A stretch of 64,000 bases of DNA from Brachybacterium muris (GCF_016907455.1 NZ_JAFBCB010000001.1:2542001-2606000); one strand, 5' to 3'; counted from the first letter of the stretch, positions 17,104 through 26,164 are shown. The notes: a model not told the origin generated them from the letters alone. Numbers and translations are program-made.

Positions 17104-18666
17104 ATGGTACGGAAGATCAGGGCGAAGCTGGTGCTCCAGCTGCGCGCAGAAGGTCTGTCGGGGCGAGCGATTTCGTCCTCGCAGGGCATGTCCCGCAAGT
17201 CCGTGAGGGCGGTGTTCGAGGCCGCTGACGCTGCAGGGATCGGGTGGGGCGATATCGCGGACGTCGCCGATGAGCAGGTGTATGCCCGGTTGTTCCCGGG
17301 CCGGGGCGAGCACGAGAGCGTGTTCGCACAGCCGGACTGGGAACAGGTCCATCGAGAGATGGCCAGGGTCGGCGTGACGCTGAAGCTGTTGCACGGCGAG
17401 TACTTCGACGCGACCACGGCGGCTGGGGATCCGGCGATGGGGTATGACCGGTTTTGCCGCACCTACCAGCACCACGTCATGGTCACCGGTGCCGCTTCGA
17501 GAGTCGGTCACAAGGCCGGCCAGAGCGTGGAGGTCGACTGGTCCGGCCCCACGATGGAGCTGGCCGATCCGGTCACCGGCGAGGTCTCGAAGGTGTTCTT
17601 GTTCGTTGCCTGCCTGCCTTTTTCTCGTTACGCGTTCTGCTTCCCGGCGCTGGATATGCGCCAGGAGTCCTGGCTGCGAGCGCACGTAGCGATGTTCGAG
17701 GCGCTGGGCGGGACGGTCCCGAGGATCGTTCCGGACAACCTCAAGACCGGTGTGGTGAAGCACCCCCGCGAGGGCGAGATCGTCCTGAACGATGCGTATC
17801 GCGAGATGGCAGCGCATTACTCGGCGGCGGTGCTCCCGGGGAGGGTGCGGAAACCGAAAGACAAGGCGAGCGTGGAGAACACCGTCGCGCACGTCGCGAC
17901 CTGGGTCATCGCCGGGCTGCGGGATCAGCGATTCACGTCCCTGCCCGAACTTGCAGCCGCCATCGGGCAGCGGATGGAGGCCTATAACGCGGAGCCGTTC
18001 CAGAAGCGGCCCGGATCCCGCGCCAGCGTGTTCGACGCGGAGGAGCGGCCGCTGCTGACGCCGCTGCCGGCGGTGCCCTACGAGATCTCGACATGGCACT
18101 ACGGACGACGAGTGGGCAGGAACGGGCACGTCACGTTCGCGCGGAACTTCTACTCCGCGCCGTTCGCGCACATCGGCGCGAAGGTCGATCTGCGCATCAC
18201 GGCCCGGACGCTGGAGATCTATCAGGGCAGCCAGCGACTGACCAGTCACCTGCTGCTCCCGGAGACCGCGAGCAATGAGTACCGCACCAACGACGCGGAC
18301 CTACCTGCGGGCGAGCGTTTCCAGGCCTGGGACGCGCAGAGGGTGCGGGCGTGGGCAGATCGGGTCGGGCCGGCCACGGTGATCGTGATCCAGCGGATCT
18401 TCGAGTCCGTGCCGATCGTGGAACAGGGCCTGGATCCCGCGTTGGCGGTGCTACGGCTCTCTCGCCGCTTCTCCGTAGATCGGGTCGAGGCGGCCTGCGC
18501 ACTCGCGCTGACGGGACGGGTCCGTTCACCGCGCTATGCGCATCTGCACCCGATCTTGGCCACCGGGCAGGACAAGGTCGCCGCCCTGCGTCCACCCCGC
18601 GAGGAACCCGCGGAAGACGGCGGATACGTCCGTGGCGCCGACTACTACGCCGGAGGTGTCCGGTGA
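17104..18666 (+). CDS. istA: IS21 family transposase IstA, copy 1
   Basis: IstA catalyses strand cutting and joining of the element. The 520-residue protein has an N-terminal helix-turn-helix (LRAEGLSGRAISSSQGMSRKSVRAV), then the DDE integrase core with Asp145 (VEVDWSG), Asp211 (VPDNLKTG) and Glu258 (KDKASVENTV), and a basic C-terminal Mu-type beta domain (HVTFARNFYSAPF). All catalytic residues are present. The ATG at 17104 follows a GGAAGGAG box that lies in a hairpin. The gene overlaps istB by 4 bp. Confidence 0.95.
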   Translation: MVRKIRAKLVLQLRAEGLSGRAISSSQGMSRKSVRAVFEAADAAGIGWGDIADVADEQVYARLFPGRGEHESVFAQPDWEQVHREMARVGVTLKLLHGEYFDATTAAGDPAMGYDRFCRTYQHHVMVTGAASRVGHKAGQSVEVDWSGPTMELADPVTGEVSKVFLFVACLPFSRYAFCFPALDMRQESWLRAHVAMFEALGGTVPRIVPDNLKTGVVKHPREGEIVLNDAYREMAAHYSAAVLPGRVRKPKDKASVENTVAHVATWVIAGLRDQRFTSLPELAAAIGQRMEAYNAEPFQKRPGSRASVFDAEERPLLTPLPAVPYEISTWHYGRRVGRNGHVTFARNFYSAPFAHIGAKVDLRITARTLEIYQGSQRLTSHLLLPETASNEYRTNDADLPAGERFQAWDAQRVRAWADRVGPATVIVIQRIFESVPIVEQGLDPALAVLRLSRRFSVDRVEAACALALTGRVRSPRYAHLHPILATGQDKVAALRPPREEPAEDGGYVRGADYYAGGVR

Positions 18667-19409
18667 GCGTGATCGATAACGACACGAAGCGGAAGCTGCG
18701 CGAGATGGGCGCGACCGCGCTGCTGGACGCGATCGATGCCCAGGATGAGGCTCACGTGCTGGGGATGTCGTTCCAGGAACGGCTCCAGCTGATCGTGGAC
18801 GAGGCGCATTCCATCTTCAATCATGGAAAGGTCGAGGGTCTGATCCGCCGGGCGGGGCTGCGTTATCCCGGAGCGGACCTGCGGCGGCTGGATCTGGTCG
18901 AGGAACGGGGACTGAACCGGAACGTGATCGCGCAACTGGCAACCTGCTCCTTCATCCAGCGGCAACAGAACGTGGTCTTCCAGGGCTTCACCGGCTCAGG
19001 GAAGTCCTACCTCGGCTGCGCGCTGGCGAAGCAGGCCTGCCAGCACCGGCTCCGAGCCCACTACATCCGAATGCCCGACCTCGAAGAGGCCTGGGCCCTG
19101 GCAAAGGACAAGCCGCAGGGCCAGACGAAGTTCCTGCGGAAGTACTCCACGTTCTCGCTGCTGGTGATCGACGAGTGGCTGCTGGACCATCCTGACGAGG
19201 GAATGCGTTCGATGCTGCTGGAACTGCTCGAGCGCCGCTATGACACCGGCTCGACCGTGTTCTGCACCCAGTACCCGAAGAAGGACTGGCACGCCCGGCT
19301 CGGTGGAGCAGTCCACGCCGATGCGATCATGGACCGCATCGTGCACAACACAATCTGGATCGACACCGGCGACAGGAACATGCGAGAACACACCGCACTG
19401 CCCCAGTGA
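18663..19409 (+). CDS. istB: IS21 family helper ATPase IstB, copy 1
   Basis: IstB is the AAA+ ATPase that assists IstA in target capture. The 248-residue protein has a Walker A motif GFTGSGKS at 108-115 and a Walker B motif LLVIDE ending at Asp170-Glu171. The GTG start at 18663 overlaps the istA stop (GTGA), the standard arrangement. The longer open frame upstream is only the shadow of istA. Confidence 0.95.
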   Translation: MSVIDNDTKRKLREMGATALLDAIDAQDEAHVLGMSFQERLQLIVDEAHSIFNHGKVEGLIRRAGLRYPGADLRRLDLVEERGLNRNVIAQLATCSFIQRQQNVVFQGFTGSGKSYLGCALAKQACQHRLRAHYIRMPDLEEAWALAKDKPQGQTKFLRKYSTFSLLVIDEWLLDHPDEGMRSMLLELLERRYDTGSTVFCTQYPKKDWHARLGGAVHADAIMDRIVHNTIWIDTGDRNMREHTALPQ

Positions 19410-19448
19410 CCCGATGCCGGCGGGAGCCAGTGGTCCCCACCGCGGCGG

Positions 19449-20378
19449 CTACTGGCCCCCGTCGGCACGATCGGCGGTCCCCAAGAGCAAGATTCGGTGG
19501 CTCCCACGACTACGAATACTCATCCTGGCCCGCGCGACAAGCTCCGCCGGGACCGCGCCACGCTGTTCGAGGGCATCGAGCACCGCAGCGCAGGTGCTCT
19601 CGAGCGCGTGGCGCTCCGCCTCGGGCAGCCGACGCAGCGTGCGGCGCAGCTCCCCGGCCGCGCCCCGCACGTCGGCGGCTCCTGCATGCCGCCTCGCCGC
19701 TGCGGTGTCCTCCCACAGGAGGGTGCCCACCTCGTCGATCGCGGCGCGCACCCCCTCCGCATTGGTCCGCTCGGACCTCGCGGCCCAGAGGTTCAGGGCC
19801 GCGAGCCCCATCGCGAGAGCGAACGGGATCAGCCCCAGCGCGGCGACCACTGGGGACGCCATCACGGCCGCCGGGACCGCGAACCACGGCAGCACCAGCA
19901 GCATCACCAGCGTGAGCAGCGACGACACCAGGCGTGTCCCGGCTGACCTCAGGGGATTGCGCACCCATCGCAGGAGCAGCCCGAGGTGGAGCAGGCTCAC
20001 CAGTGCATAGCTCGCACCGAGGAGGATGAGGAACCCCGGCGCCGCCTCCGCGCCCGCGTAAGGGGCGAAGCGGCCAATCGGCGAGGACTGAAGCGGGATC
20101 GCGAGGACTAGCAGGAGGAGCACGATCGGCACCCATCGGGGCGATCCCCCGCGGCGCCTCCACCGCTCCGGGTCCGCTGTCCTGCCCTCATGCTCGGCAC
20201 GCAGCTTCTCTCCGCCGAAGCGCACCGCCCGCACCAGCGAGCGGTCCTGGAGCACGATCCGCGCCTCCGCCTCCCCGAGCCGGAGGGGACCGTCGGCCGT
20301 CAGCGCCCAGGTGACCGGGGCACGATGCGAGGGCGGCTGCGCACGAGCGGCGTCCGCGGCGCGCTCGGGATCGGTCAT
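19449..20378 (-). pseudogene. Membrane protein of unknown function, 3' end replaced by insertion-sequence DNA
   Basis: Residues 1-285 are native. The frame then runs into the element and adds 24 foreign residues (MSIRSRGSHRILLLG...GGQ) before stopping at 19449. The original protein was 303 residues and ended TTPLGRWHELDGAAADDD, encoded at 16941-16879. The native part has a soluble N-terminus of about 70 residues with a beta-rich RIVLQDRSLVRAVRFGGEKL segment, then four hydrophobic helices (about 80-100, 112-135, 145-165, 170-195) and a C-terminal helical region. The family is not recognised. Only the tail is altered, so the product may still be made and even work. Confidence 0.75.
19523..19529. 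repeat. Target-site duplication, right of element copy 1 (tcctggc)
   Basis: Identical to 16935-16941. Removing one copy and the element restores the interrupted gene in frame. Confidence 0.9.
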
Positions 20379-20413
20379 CCCCCGAGTCTCCCAGAGGGGC
20401 GGCCGGGCTCACC

Positions 20414-21880
20414 TCACGGGATCGGCTCGTCCAGGACGTGGGTGACCAGCTCCGCGACCTTAGACCGCTCGGAGCGCTGCAGGGTGATGTGGGCGAAGAG
20501 GTCCTTCTCCTTCAGCGCCTCGACCACGCTGGCGATGCCGTCGTACCGGCCGATCCGCAGGTTGTCGCGCTGGGCGATGTCGTGGGTGAGGACCACGCGG
20601 GAGTTTTGACCGATGCGGGAGAGCATGGTCAGCAGTACGTTGCGCTCCAGGGACTGCGCCTCGTCCACGATCACGAAGGCGTCGTGCAGGGATCGGCCGC
20701 GGATGTGGGTCAGCGGCAGCACCTCGAGCATCCCGCGGGAGAGCACCTCGTCGATCACGTTCTGGGACACCATCGAGCCCAGGGTGTCGAACACTGCCTG
20801 TCCCCACGGTCCCATCTTCTCGCTCTGGTCCCCGGGTAGGTAGCCCAGTTCCTGGCCACCGACGGCGAACAGGGGGCGGAACACCATGATCTTGCGCTGG
20901 GTGCGGCGCTCCAGCACGGCCTCCAGCCCGGTGCACAGGGCCAGGGCACTCTTGCCGGTGCCGGCGCGACCGCCCAGGGACACGATGCCGATGGACTCGT
21001 CCAGCAGCAGATCGATCGCGATGCGCTGCTCGGCGGAGCGACCGGCCACCCCGAACACCGTCTGGTCACCGGGGACCAGTCGCACCTGCTTGTCCTTGGT
21101 GACCCGTCCCAGCGCGGAGCCGCGGGGGCTGGTGATGGTGAGCCCGGTGTGCACGGGCTGGTGGGCCACCTCGGGGATCTCCACCAGCTCGCCGTCGTAC
21201 AGGTCGCTCATGGTCTGCTCGTCCACGGTGGTGGTGACCATGCCGGTGTAGCCGCGGTCGCGGGCGAGCTCGGCCCGGTACTCCTCGGCGTGGACGCCGG
21301 AGGCCGAGGCCTTGATGCGCATGGGCAGGTCCTTGGACACCAGCACCACGTGCTTGCCCTCTAGCTGCAGGTTCTTGGCGACCGCGAGGATGCGGGTGTC
21401 GTTGTCGCCCAGTCGGAAGCCGTCGGGCAGGGCGGCGGTGGACTGGTGGTTCAGCTCCACGTGCACCCGACCGCCGTCCTGGCCGATGGGCAGGGGCATG
21501 GAGAGGTTGCCGTGGAGGTCGCGCAGGTCGTCCAGGATGCGCAGGGCCTGCCGGGCGAAGTAGCCCAGGTCGGGGTGGTGGCGCTTGGCCTCCAGCTCGG
21601 TGATCACCACGATCGGCAGCACGATGTCGTGCTCGGCGAAGCGGGTGAGGGAGTGCGGATCGGCCAGCAGCACGGAGGTGTCCAGCACGTAGGTGATCAC
21701 GCCGGTCTCGACGTCCGGCAGCATCTCCTGAGCGGCCCCGGGCACCAGCGACGGCACGACCGGCGTGCCCCCTCCTGCTCCGGTGACGGCAGCTCCGGGA
21801 CTGCTGGCCCCGGCAGTGCTGGGCCCTGCGATGTCGCCGTCGGCGGGCATCGTCTCTCGGGCTGTGGTGGTCTCGTCCAT
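20414..21880 (-). CDS. PhoH family protein with N-terminal PIN domain (PhoH2 type)
   Basis: The 488-residue protein couples a PIN RNase domain ([12 protein letters not shown] near residue 65, [26 protein letters not shown]) to a PhoH ATPase/helicase domain with Walker [13 protein letters not shown] and Walker [10 protein letters not shown]. Mycobacterial PhoH2 proteins of this design unwind and cut RNA. The start at 21880 was chosen because GGGGAGG lies just upstream of it; a GTG at 21901 would put that box inside the gene. The block order matches mycobacterial Rv1095. Confidence 0.9.
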   Translation of the reverse strand: MDETTTARETMPADGDIAGPSTAGASSPGAAVTGAGGGTPVVPSLVPGAAQEMLPDVETGVITYVLDTSVLLADPHSLTRFAEHDIVLPIVVITELEAKRHHPDLGYFARQALRILDDLRDLHGNLSMPLPIGQDGGRVHVELNHQSTAALPDGFRLGDNDTRILAVAKNLQLEGKHVVLVSKDLPMRIKASASGVHAEEYRAELARDRGYTGMVTTTVDEQTMSDLYDGELVEIPEVAHQPVHTGLTITSPRGSALGRVTKDKQVRLVPGDQTVFGVAGRSAEQRIAIDLLLDESIGIVSLGGRAGTGKSALALCTGLEAVLERRTQRKIMVFRPLFAVGGQELGYLPGDQSEKMGPWGQAVFDTLGSMVSQNVIDEVLSRGMLEVLPLTHIRGRSLHDAFVIVDEAQSLERNVLLTMLSRIGQNSRVVLTHDIAQRDNLRIGRYDGIASVVEALKEKDLFAHITLQRSERSKVAELVTHVLDEPIP

Positions 21881-22077
21881 GGGAGCCTCCCCGGGGTTCA
21901 CGCGGTTGCCTGGACCATAACCCTCGTGGCACCCGCACTCGGGCGCGTCCCGCCATGGACGGGTGGGACGTTCACCCGATCGTCACCGGGCGTTCGGCAG
22001 AACCCCGGTACCCACATCGTGCCATCGCAACCGCTTCGGACACGGGAGATACGCGAAACCTTCCGGGCCCCGCGGCC

Positions 22078-22137
22078 CAGCTGCCGAAGCGGCATGCGCT
22101 CCCTGCGCACAGGGGGCAGTTCAGCTGCCGAAGCGGC
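22078..22137. repeat. 16-bp direct repeat around the 3' end of the cis-prenyltransferase gene
   Basis: cagctgccgaagcggc is found at 22078-22093 and again at 22122-22137, where it encodes the last residues (RRFGS) and stop of the prenyltransferase. A small dyad ccctgcgcacaggg lies between. The copy outside the gene looks like a short duplication. Confidence 0.6.
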
Positions 22138-22882
22138 GCTCGCGCCGGCAGAAGTCGCGCAGCGCTCGCAGCAGGTCCACTCTGCGGAAACCGGGCCAGT
22201 AGGTCTCGCAGAACCAGTACTCGGAGTGCACCGACTGCCACAGCAGGAATCCGGAGAGGCGCTGTTCACCGGAGGTGCGGATGATCAGGTCCGGGTCGGG
22301 CTGCCCACGGGTGTAGAGGTGCTCGGTGATGGAGTCGATGCTGATGCCGGCGGCGATCTGCTCGGGATCCAGACCGCGTGCCCCCAGGTCCAGCACCAGT
22401 TCGCGCACGGCATCCACGATCTCCTCGCGGCCGCCGTAGCCGATGGCGACGTTCACGGTGAGACGGGAGTCGGGCTCGGCATCCTCCTGGATGCGGCCGA
22501 TGGCTCCACGCACCTCCTCCGGGAGGATCTCTGCACTTCCGGTGAGGCGCACGCAGTAGCCGGCGTCGATGATCTGCTCGACGGTGTCCTTGATGATCCC
22601 GTACAGGGCGTCGAGCTCCTCCGGGGGGCGGGACAGGTTGTCGGTGGAGAGCATCCACACGGTGACCAGGGGGATGTGGAGGTCCTCGCACCAGGTCAGG
22701 AACTCGACGATCTTGGCGGCGCCCACGCGATGTCCCTCGGCGGTGGTGGCACCGGAGGCCTTGGCCCAGCGGCGGTTGCCGTCCACGATCACCCCGAGGT
22801 GCTGGGGCAGCTCGTAGCTCTCCAGCTCCCGGGTGAGGCGGCGCTCGTACACGCGGTACAGCAGGGAGTCGTCATCGACCAT
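22121..22882 (-). CDS. cis-isoprenyl diphosphate synthase (UppS family, possibly short-chain Z-FPP synthase)
   Basis: The 253-residue protein belongs to the undecaprenyl diphosphate synthase family. It has VIVDGNRRWA with the Mg-binding Asp34, the RTSGEQRLSGFLLWQ motif near residues 199-213, and WPGFRRVDLLRALRDF. It extends allylic diphosphates with IPP in cis, for lipid carriers of cell-wall synthesis. By position between phoH and hemolysin III it corresponds to mycobacterial Rv1086, which makes only (2Z,6E)-farnesyl diphosphate. Chain length cannot be settled from sequence alone, so no symbol is given. MEP-pathway ispH lies 14 kb away. Confidence 0.9.
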   Translation of the reverse strand: MVDDDSLLYRVYERRLTRELESYELPQHLGVIVDGNRRWAKASGATTAEGHRVGAAKIVEFLTWCEDLHIPLVTVWMLSTDNLSRPPEELDALYGIIKDTVEQIIDAGYCVRLTGSAEILPEEVRGAIGRIQEDAEPDSRLTVNVAIGYGGREEIVDAVRELVLDLGARGLDPEQIAAGISIDSITEHLYTRGQPDPDLIIRTSGEQRLSGFLLWQSVHSEYWFCETYWPGFRRVDLLRALRDFCRRERRFGS

Positions 22883-23139
22883 GGCGTCTCCCCCTTTCCT
22901 CCCGCCGGGTGCACGGCGGAGCTTCGATCATCGTGCGGTCGGGCCTCGGCCCACACGTGGCCAACCGGCCCAGCAGCCGGCCCCGATCGCTGTTCGTGTC
23001 CATTATCGGCCGTCGCAGTGCCCGAACACGCCCCGAACAGCGATCCTCACCGGATCCGCACAGCTCGTGGCCGCCATGAGAGAACCCCAGCGACTGCCCG
23101 ACGGCTGAACGAGGGCCGGCGGGCTGAACGCCGAAGTGA

Positions 23140-23170
23140 CGTAACAACGGTTACGGAACCGTAGGTTACG
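23140..23170 (+). promoter_or_regulatory. Nested dyad upstream of the hemolysin III gene
   Basis: An outer cgtaac/gttacg pair (23140-23145, 23165-23170) encloses an inner cggtt/aaccg pair (23148-23152, 23157-23161) with nearly the same centre. GGTTACG also occurs as a direct repeat (23149, 23164). It ends 8 bases before the ATG at 23179 and looks like a repressor site of TetR type. The rest of the 296-bp gap (22883-23178) shows nothing clear. Confidence 0.5.
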
Positions 23171-23178
23171 CTTTACCC

Positions 23179-24096
23179 ATGACCACTGGCGAGCGTCGAT
23201 CCGACGCAACTGCACCTGCTCCGAACGGCCGTTCCACCTCCACTGCACACAGTGGTCACCGGGCTGCGAACGACGGACGACACGAGCAGCCCATTCGCGG
23301 GGGCCTCGCCGTTGATGACGCCGCCTTCAGCGAGACCGTCGATGCGGTGGCGGAGTCCGGCGGCACCGAGCTCGCCGCCGAGCAGATCCCCACCGCGGAG
23401 CACTACCCGTTCGCGCCGCGCACGCTCACCCGCGCGATGGCACGCCGCGCCGCGCAGCTGGGCCTGCAGCTGCCGAAGCCGCGGCTGCGCGGCATGATCC
23501 ACCTGGCCACCTTTCCCGTGGTGCTGATCACCGGCCTGCTGCTGGTGGCCTTCGGCGAGACCCTCGCGATCCGCCTGGCGTGCACGGTGTTCGTGGCCAC
23601 CGCATCCCTGCTGTTCGGCATCAGCGCCCTCTACCACCGCGGCACCTGGTCACCGCAGCACGCGATCATCCTGCGCCGCTTCGACCACGCCAACATCTTC
23701 CTGATCATCGCCGGCACCTACACGCCGCTCGCCATCTCCCTGCTTCAGCCGCGCGACGCGGCCACCCTGCTGGCGATCTGCTGGGGCGGCGCCGCCGTGG
23801 GCGTGCTGTTCCGACTGTTCTGGACCGGCGCCCCCCGCTGGCTGTACGTCCCGGCGTACATCGCGCTGGGCTGGGTGGCCATCTTCTACATGCCGCAGAT
23901 GCTGGCCGGCGGTGGCTGGGCAGTCGTATCGCTGCTCGTGGCAGGCGGCCTCGCCTATACCGCGGGAGCGATGGTCTATGCCGTGAAACGACCCGACCCG
24001 TCACCGGCGTGGTTCGGCTACCACGAGATCTTCCACGTGGGCACGGTGGCCGGTTTCGCCTGCCACTTCGCGGCCGTCGCGCTCTCGATCAGCTGA
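23179..24096 (+). CDS. Hemolysin III family membrane protein (TrhA-like)
   Basis: The 305-residue protein has a long hydrophilic N-terminal tail (about 1-95) followed by seven transmembrane helices. Family motifs are ISALYHRGTW (near 155), the DHANIFLIIAGTYTP stretch (about 175-190) and GYHEIFHVGTVAGF near the C-terminus; the His and Asp residues form the zinc site of the PAQR/CREST superfamily. Hemolysin III proteins are linked to membrane fluidity control rather than to haemolysis. The tail is much longer than in most members. A dyad overlaps its promoter region. It occupies the place of mycobacterial Rv1085c. Confidence 0.88.
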   Translation: MTTGERRSDATAPAPNGRSTSTAHSGHRAANDGRHEQPIRGGLAVDDAAFSETVDAVAESGGTELAAEQIPTAEHYPFAPRTLTRAMARRAAQLGLQLPKPRLRGMIHLATFPVVLITGLLLVAFGETLAIRLACTVFVATASLLFGISALYHRGTWSPQHAIILRRFDHANIFLIIAGTYTPLAISLLQPRDAATLLAICWGGAAVGVLFRLFWTGAPRWLYVPAYIALGWVAIFYMPQMLAGGGWAVVSLLVAGGLAYTAGAMVYAVKRPDPSPAWFGYHEIFHVGTVAGFACHFAAVALSIS

Positions 24097-24168
24097 GGTA
24101 GACGGTCGAGTCGGTGAGCAGGCCGGCGCGATCGCGCTCAGCCTGACAGGGCCGACCCGTGCCTGCGC

Positions 24169-24504
24169 TCAGCGGTGCGCGGACGGCGGGCCCGGCTCGT
24201 CGCTCGGGGGCTCGACGCGTGGGGTCTCGCTGTCCGCGGGGACCTGGTCAACCGCGCGAGGGTCCTGGGGGTCCTGCCCTTCGTACCGCTCCTTGACACG
24301 TGCGGCCGCCTGGACGCGGCGCACGCGACGGGCCATGTCCACCAGCAGCAGCACCAGCAGTGCGGCGAGGATGAAGGTGAAGAAGAACCCTTCCAGCCCC
24401 GGTGAGACGCTGACCGGCGTGAACTCCTGACCGTCCGAGGGGCTCGGCGCCGCGTGCAGTACCTCCGCCAGCGCACGTTCGGCGGGTACCAGTGCGGGAT
24501 TCAT
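24169..24504 (-). CDS. Small single-pass membrane protein, mca partner
   Basis: The 111-residue product has one transmembrane helix (FFFTFILAALLVLLLVDMARRV, about 40-61) and a charged, Pro/Glu-rich C-terminal tail. Its ATG overlaps the mca stop (ATGA), so the two are translationally coupled. A small membrane protein in the same place follows mca in mycobacteria (Rv1083). Function is unknown. Confidence 0.75.
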   Translation of the reverse strand: MNPALVPAERALAEVLHAAPSPSDGQEFTPVSVSPGLEGFFFTFILAALLVLLLVDMARRVRRVQAAARVKERYEGQDPQDPRAVDQVPADSETPRVEPPSDEPGPPSAHR

Positions 24505-25481
24505 CGTCCCTCCCCGTCGGACGACGACTCATGGCCCTCACTGCGCACCAGGTCCAGCCAGCCGCCCTCCTCTGGCTGCGCCCTCTCAGGCTCCTCGTGG
24601 CGGATCCCGGCGAACAGGTCCGTCTCCGGCAGCTCCACACCGATGCGGGAGATGCGCAGTTCGTAGTCGTCGGTGCCCCAGGCGTGGGTGTCGACGTCGT
24701 GCGCGATGCGGAAGAACGGTCCCTCCGGATCGACCTGGGTGGCATGGGCGCGCAGGGCATCGTCCCTGACCTGCAGGTAGTCGCGCACGTCCACGCGGGT
24801 GGTGAGCAGGCGGTCGGTGCGCTCGTCGAAGTGCAGCAGCATGTCCTCCAGCTCCTCGTTGGGCTGGCCCTCCTCGCGGAGGTAGCGAGCGATCGCCGCG
24901 AAGCGCTGCCGGTGGAATGCGTTGATGTAGTAGAGCTTGGCGATCGCCCACGGCTCCCCCAGCTCCGGGGCGAACTCCGGATCCGCGGCGAGGTCGAAGG
25001 CGGCCATGGAGATGCGGTGCACCTGGATGTGGTCGGGGTGCGGGTACCCCCCGTTCTCGTCGTACGTGGTCATCACGTGGGGGCGCAGTCGCCGCACGGC
25101 CTCGACCAGAGGACGCGCGGCCTCCTGGACCGGGATGGTCGCGAAGGAGCCCTCGGGCAGCGGCGGCAGCGGGTCGCCGCTGGGAAGGCCGGAGTCCTCG
25201 AAGCCGAGCCATTCGTGCTGCACGCCGAGGATCTCCTGGGCGCGGGCCATCTCCTCACGCCGCACGGCCGGGAGGTCCGCTTCGATCTCCGCGTTGCCGC
25301 GCAGCTTGGGGTTCAGGATGTCGCCGCGTTCACCGCCGGTGCAGGTGATCACGGTGACCTCGACGCCTTCGCGGGCGTAGCGGGCGGTGCTCCCGGCGCC
25401 CTTGGACGACTCGTCGTCGGGGTGCGCATGGACGGCCACCATGCGCAGGGGCTCACCGGGGGCAGGCAGGACGACGTTCAC
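24501..25481 (-). CDS. mca: Mycothiol conjugate amidase
   Basis: Mca cleaves mycothiol S-conjugates so that the toxic part is exported as a mercapturic acid. The 326-residue LmbE-type hydrolase has the zinc site HAHPDDES (His20, Asp23) and HPDH (His148, His151). Conserved TGGERGDILNP, EDSGLPSGDP and YINAFHRQR segments separate it from MshB. The GTG at 25481 has a GAGGAG box just upstream and was chosen over the longer open frame to 25691. Its presence marks an organism that makes mycothiol. Confidence 0.92.
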   Translation of the reverse strand: MNVVLPAPGEPLRMVAVHAHPDDESSKGAGSTARYAREGVEVTVITCTGGERGDILNPKLRGNAEIEADLPAVRREEMARAQEILGVQHEWLGFEDSGLPSGDPLPPLPEGSFATIPVQEAARPLVEAVRRLRPHVMTTYDENGGYPHPDHIQVHRISMAAFDLAADPEFAPELGEPWAIAKLYYINAFHRQRFAAIARYLREEGQPNEELEDMLLHFDERTDRLLTTRVDVRDYLQVRDDALRAHATQVDPEGPFFRIAHDVDTHAWGTDDYELRISRIGVELPETDLFAGIRHEEPERAQPEEGGWLDLVRSEGHESSSDGEGR

Positions 25482-25689
25482 GGATCTCCTCGACCGATCG
25501 GGACACGAACAGCTGTGGCGCGGTGGTGCAGCAGTGCTGTGCGGGTGGGACCGCACCGGGCGCTGCCGCCCGCACCACCGGGTGAGCCTACGCCACCTGT
25601 ATGAAGAAGATCCTTGAGGCCGGGGTCGCCGTTCACACGGGGTCACCGGGCCCGGGACCGCCCCCAGGCCCGTCTGGGACACTGGCCCC

Positions 25690-26082
25690 ATGAGTGCAGC
25701 ACCGCATCGCCCGGCCGAGCGCTACGGCGGGCCGATCGTCTCCCGTCGCACCGGCCGCATCCTGGTGGTGCTGGTTGCCATCGTCTTCCTGGCCACCGTG
25801 GTGCTGATCGGCATCCGCTTCGCCGATCAGCCCGTCAAGGCCGAGATGCTCAGCTACGAGCACGTGGCCGAGGACAGGATCGCGGTGAGCTTCACCGTGA
25901 CCATGAGCCCCGGCACAGAGGCGGAATGCGCCGTCCAGGCGATGAACGAAGGCCGTGCCCAGGTCGGGTTCGTCGAGGTGGAGGTGCCTGCACAGGATCA
26001 GCGCCGTAGCGCCCACCGCGTGGAGATCGCCACCCAGGGTGATGCCGTCTCGGCGGAGGTGCTGGGCTGCGAGCCCCGCTGA
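25690..26082 (+). CDS. DUF4307 family membrane protein
   Basis: The 130-residue protein has a short cytoplasmic N-terminus (AERYG motif), one transmembrane helix (ILVVLVAIVFLATVVLIGIRF, about 24-44) and a small extracytoplasmic beta domain with Cys residues in AECAVQAMN and LGCEPR. This is the actinobacterial DUF4307 family, found divergent from mca also in mycobacteria (Rv1081c). Function is unknown. Its stop codon forms the first bases of a tandem repeat. Confidence 0.85.
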   Translation: MSAAPHRPAERYGGPIVSRRTGRILVVLVAIVFLATVVLIGIRFADQPVKAEMLSYEHVAEDRIAVSFTVTMSPGTEAECAVQAMNEGRAQVGFVEVEVPAQDQRRSAHRVEIATQGDAVSAEVLGCEPR

Positions 26083-26164
26083 GCTTGGGACGCGGTTGAG
26101 CTTGGGACGCGGTTGAGCTTCGGGCCCCGCTGAGCCTCGGGCGCGGCTGAGCTTCGGGCGCGGT
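26080..26164. repeat. 17-bp tandem repeat, five units
   Basis: Five head-to-tail units close to tgagcttcgggcgcggt start at 26080, 26097, 26114, 26131 and 26148. The first TGA is the stop codon of the DUF4307 gene, and a partial sixth unit follows. The unit carries few substitutions, so copy number may vary between strains. Confidence 0.85.

Larger units (their letters stand above)
16942..19522 (+). mobile_element. IS21-family insertion sequence, copy 1 (complete, 2581 bp)
   Basis: The element begins TGAATATTCG and ends CGAATACTCA, an imperfect terminal inverted repeat (9 of the first 10 bases) with the TG...CA tips usual in IS21. Inside are istA and istB in one operon. Subterminal motifs related to gggaccacc...gtgg recur near both ends (for example 17017-17030 and, inverted, near 19430-19440), as in other IS21 elements with several transposase-binding repeats. 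It is flanked by a 7-bp duplication, so the insertion is intact. It lies antisense in the 3' end of a membrane-protein gene. The copy at 58564 has the same length and I saw no difference. Confidence 0.95.
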
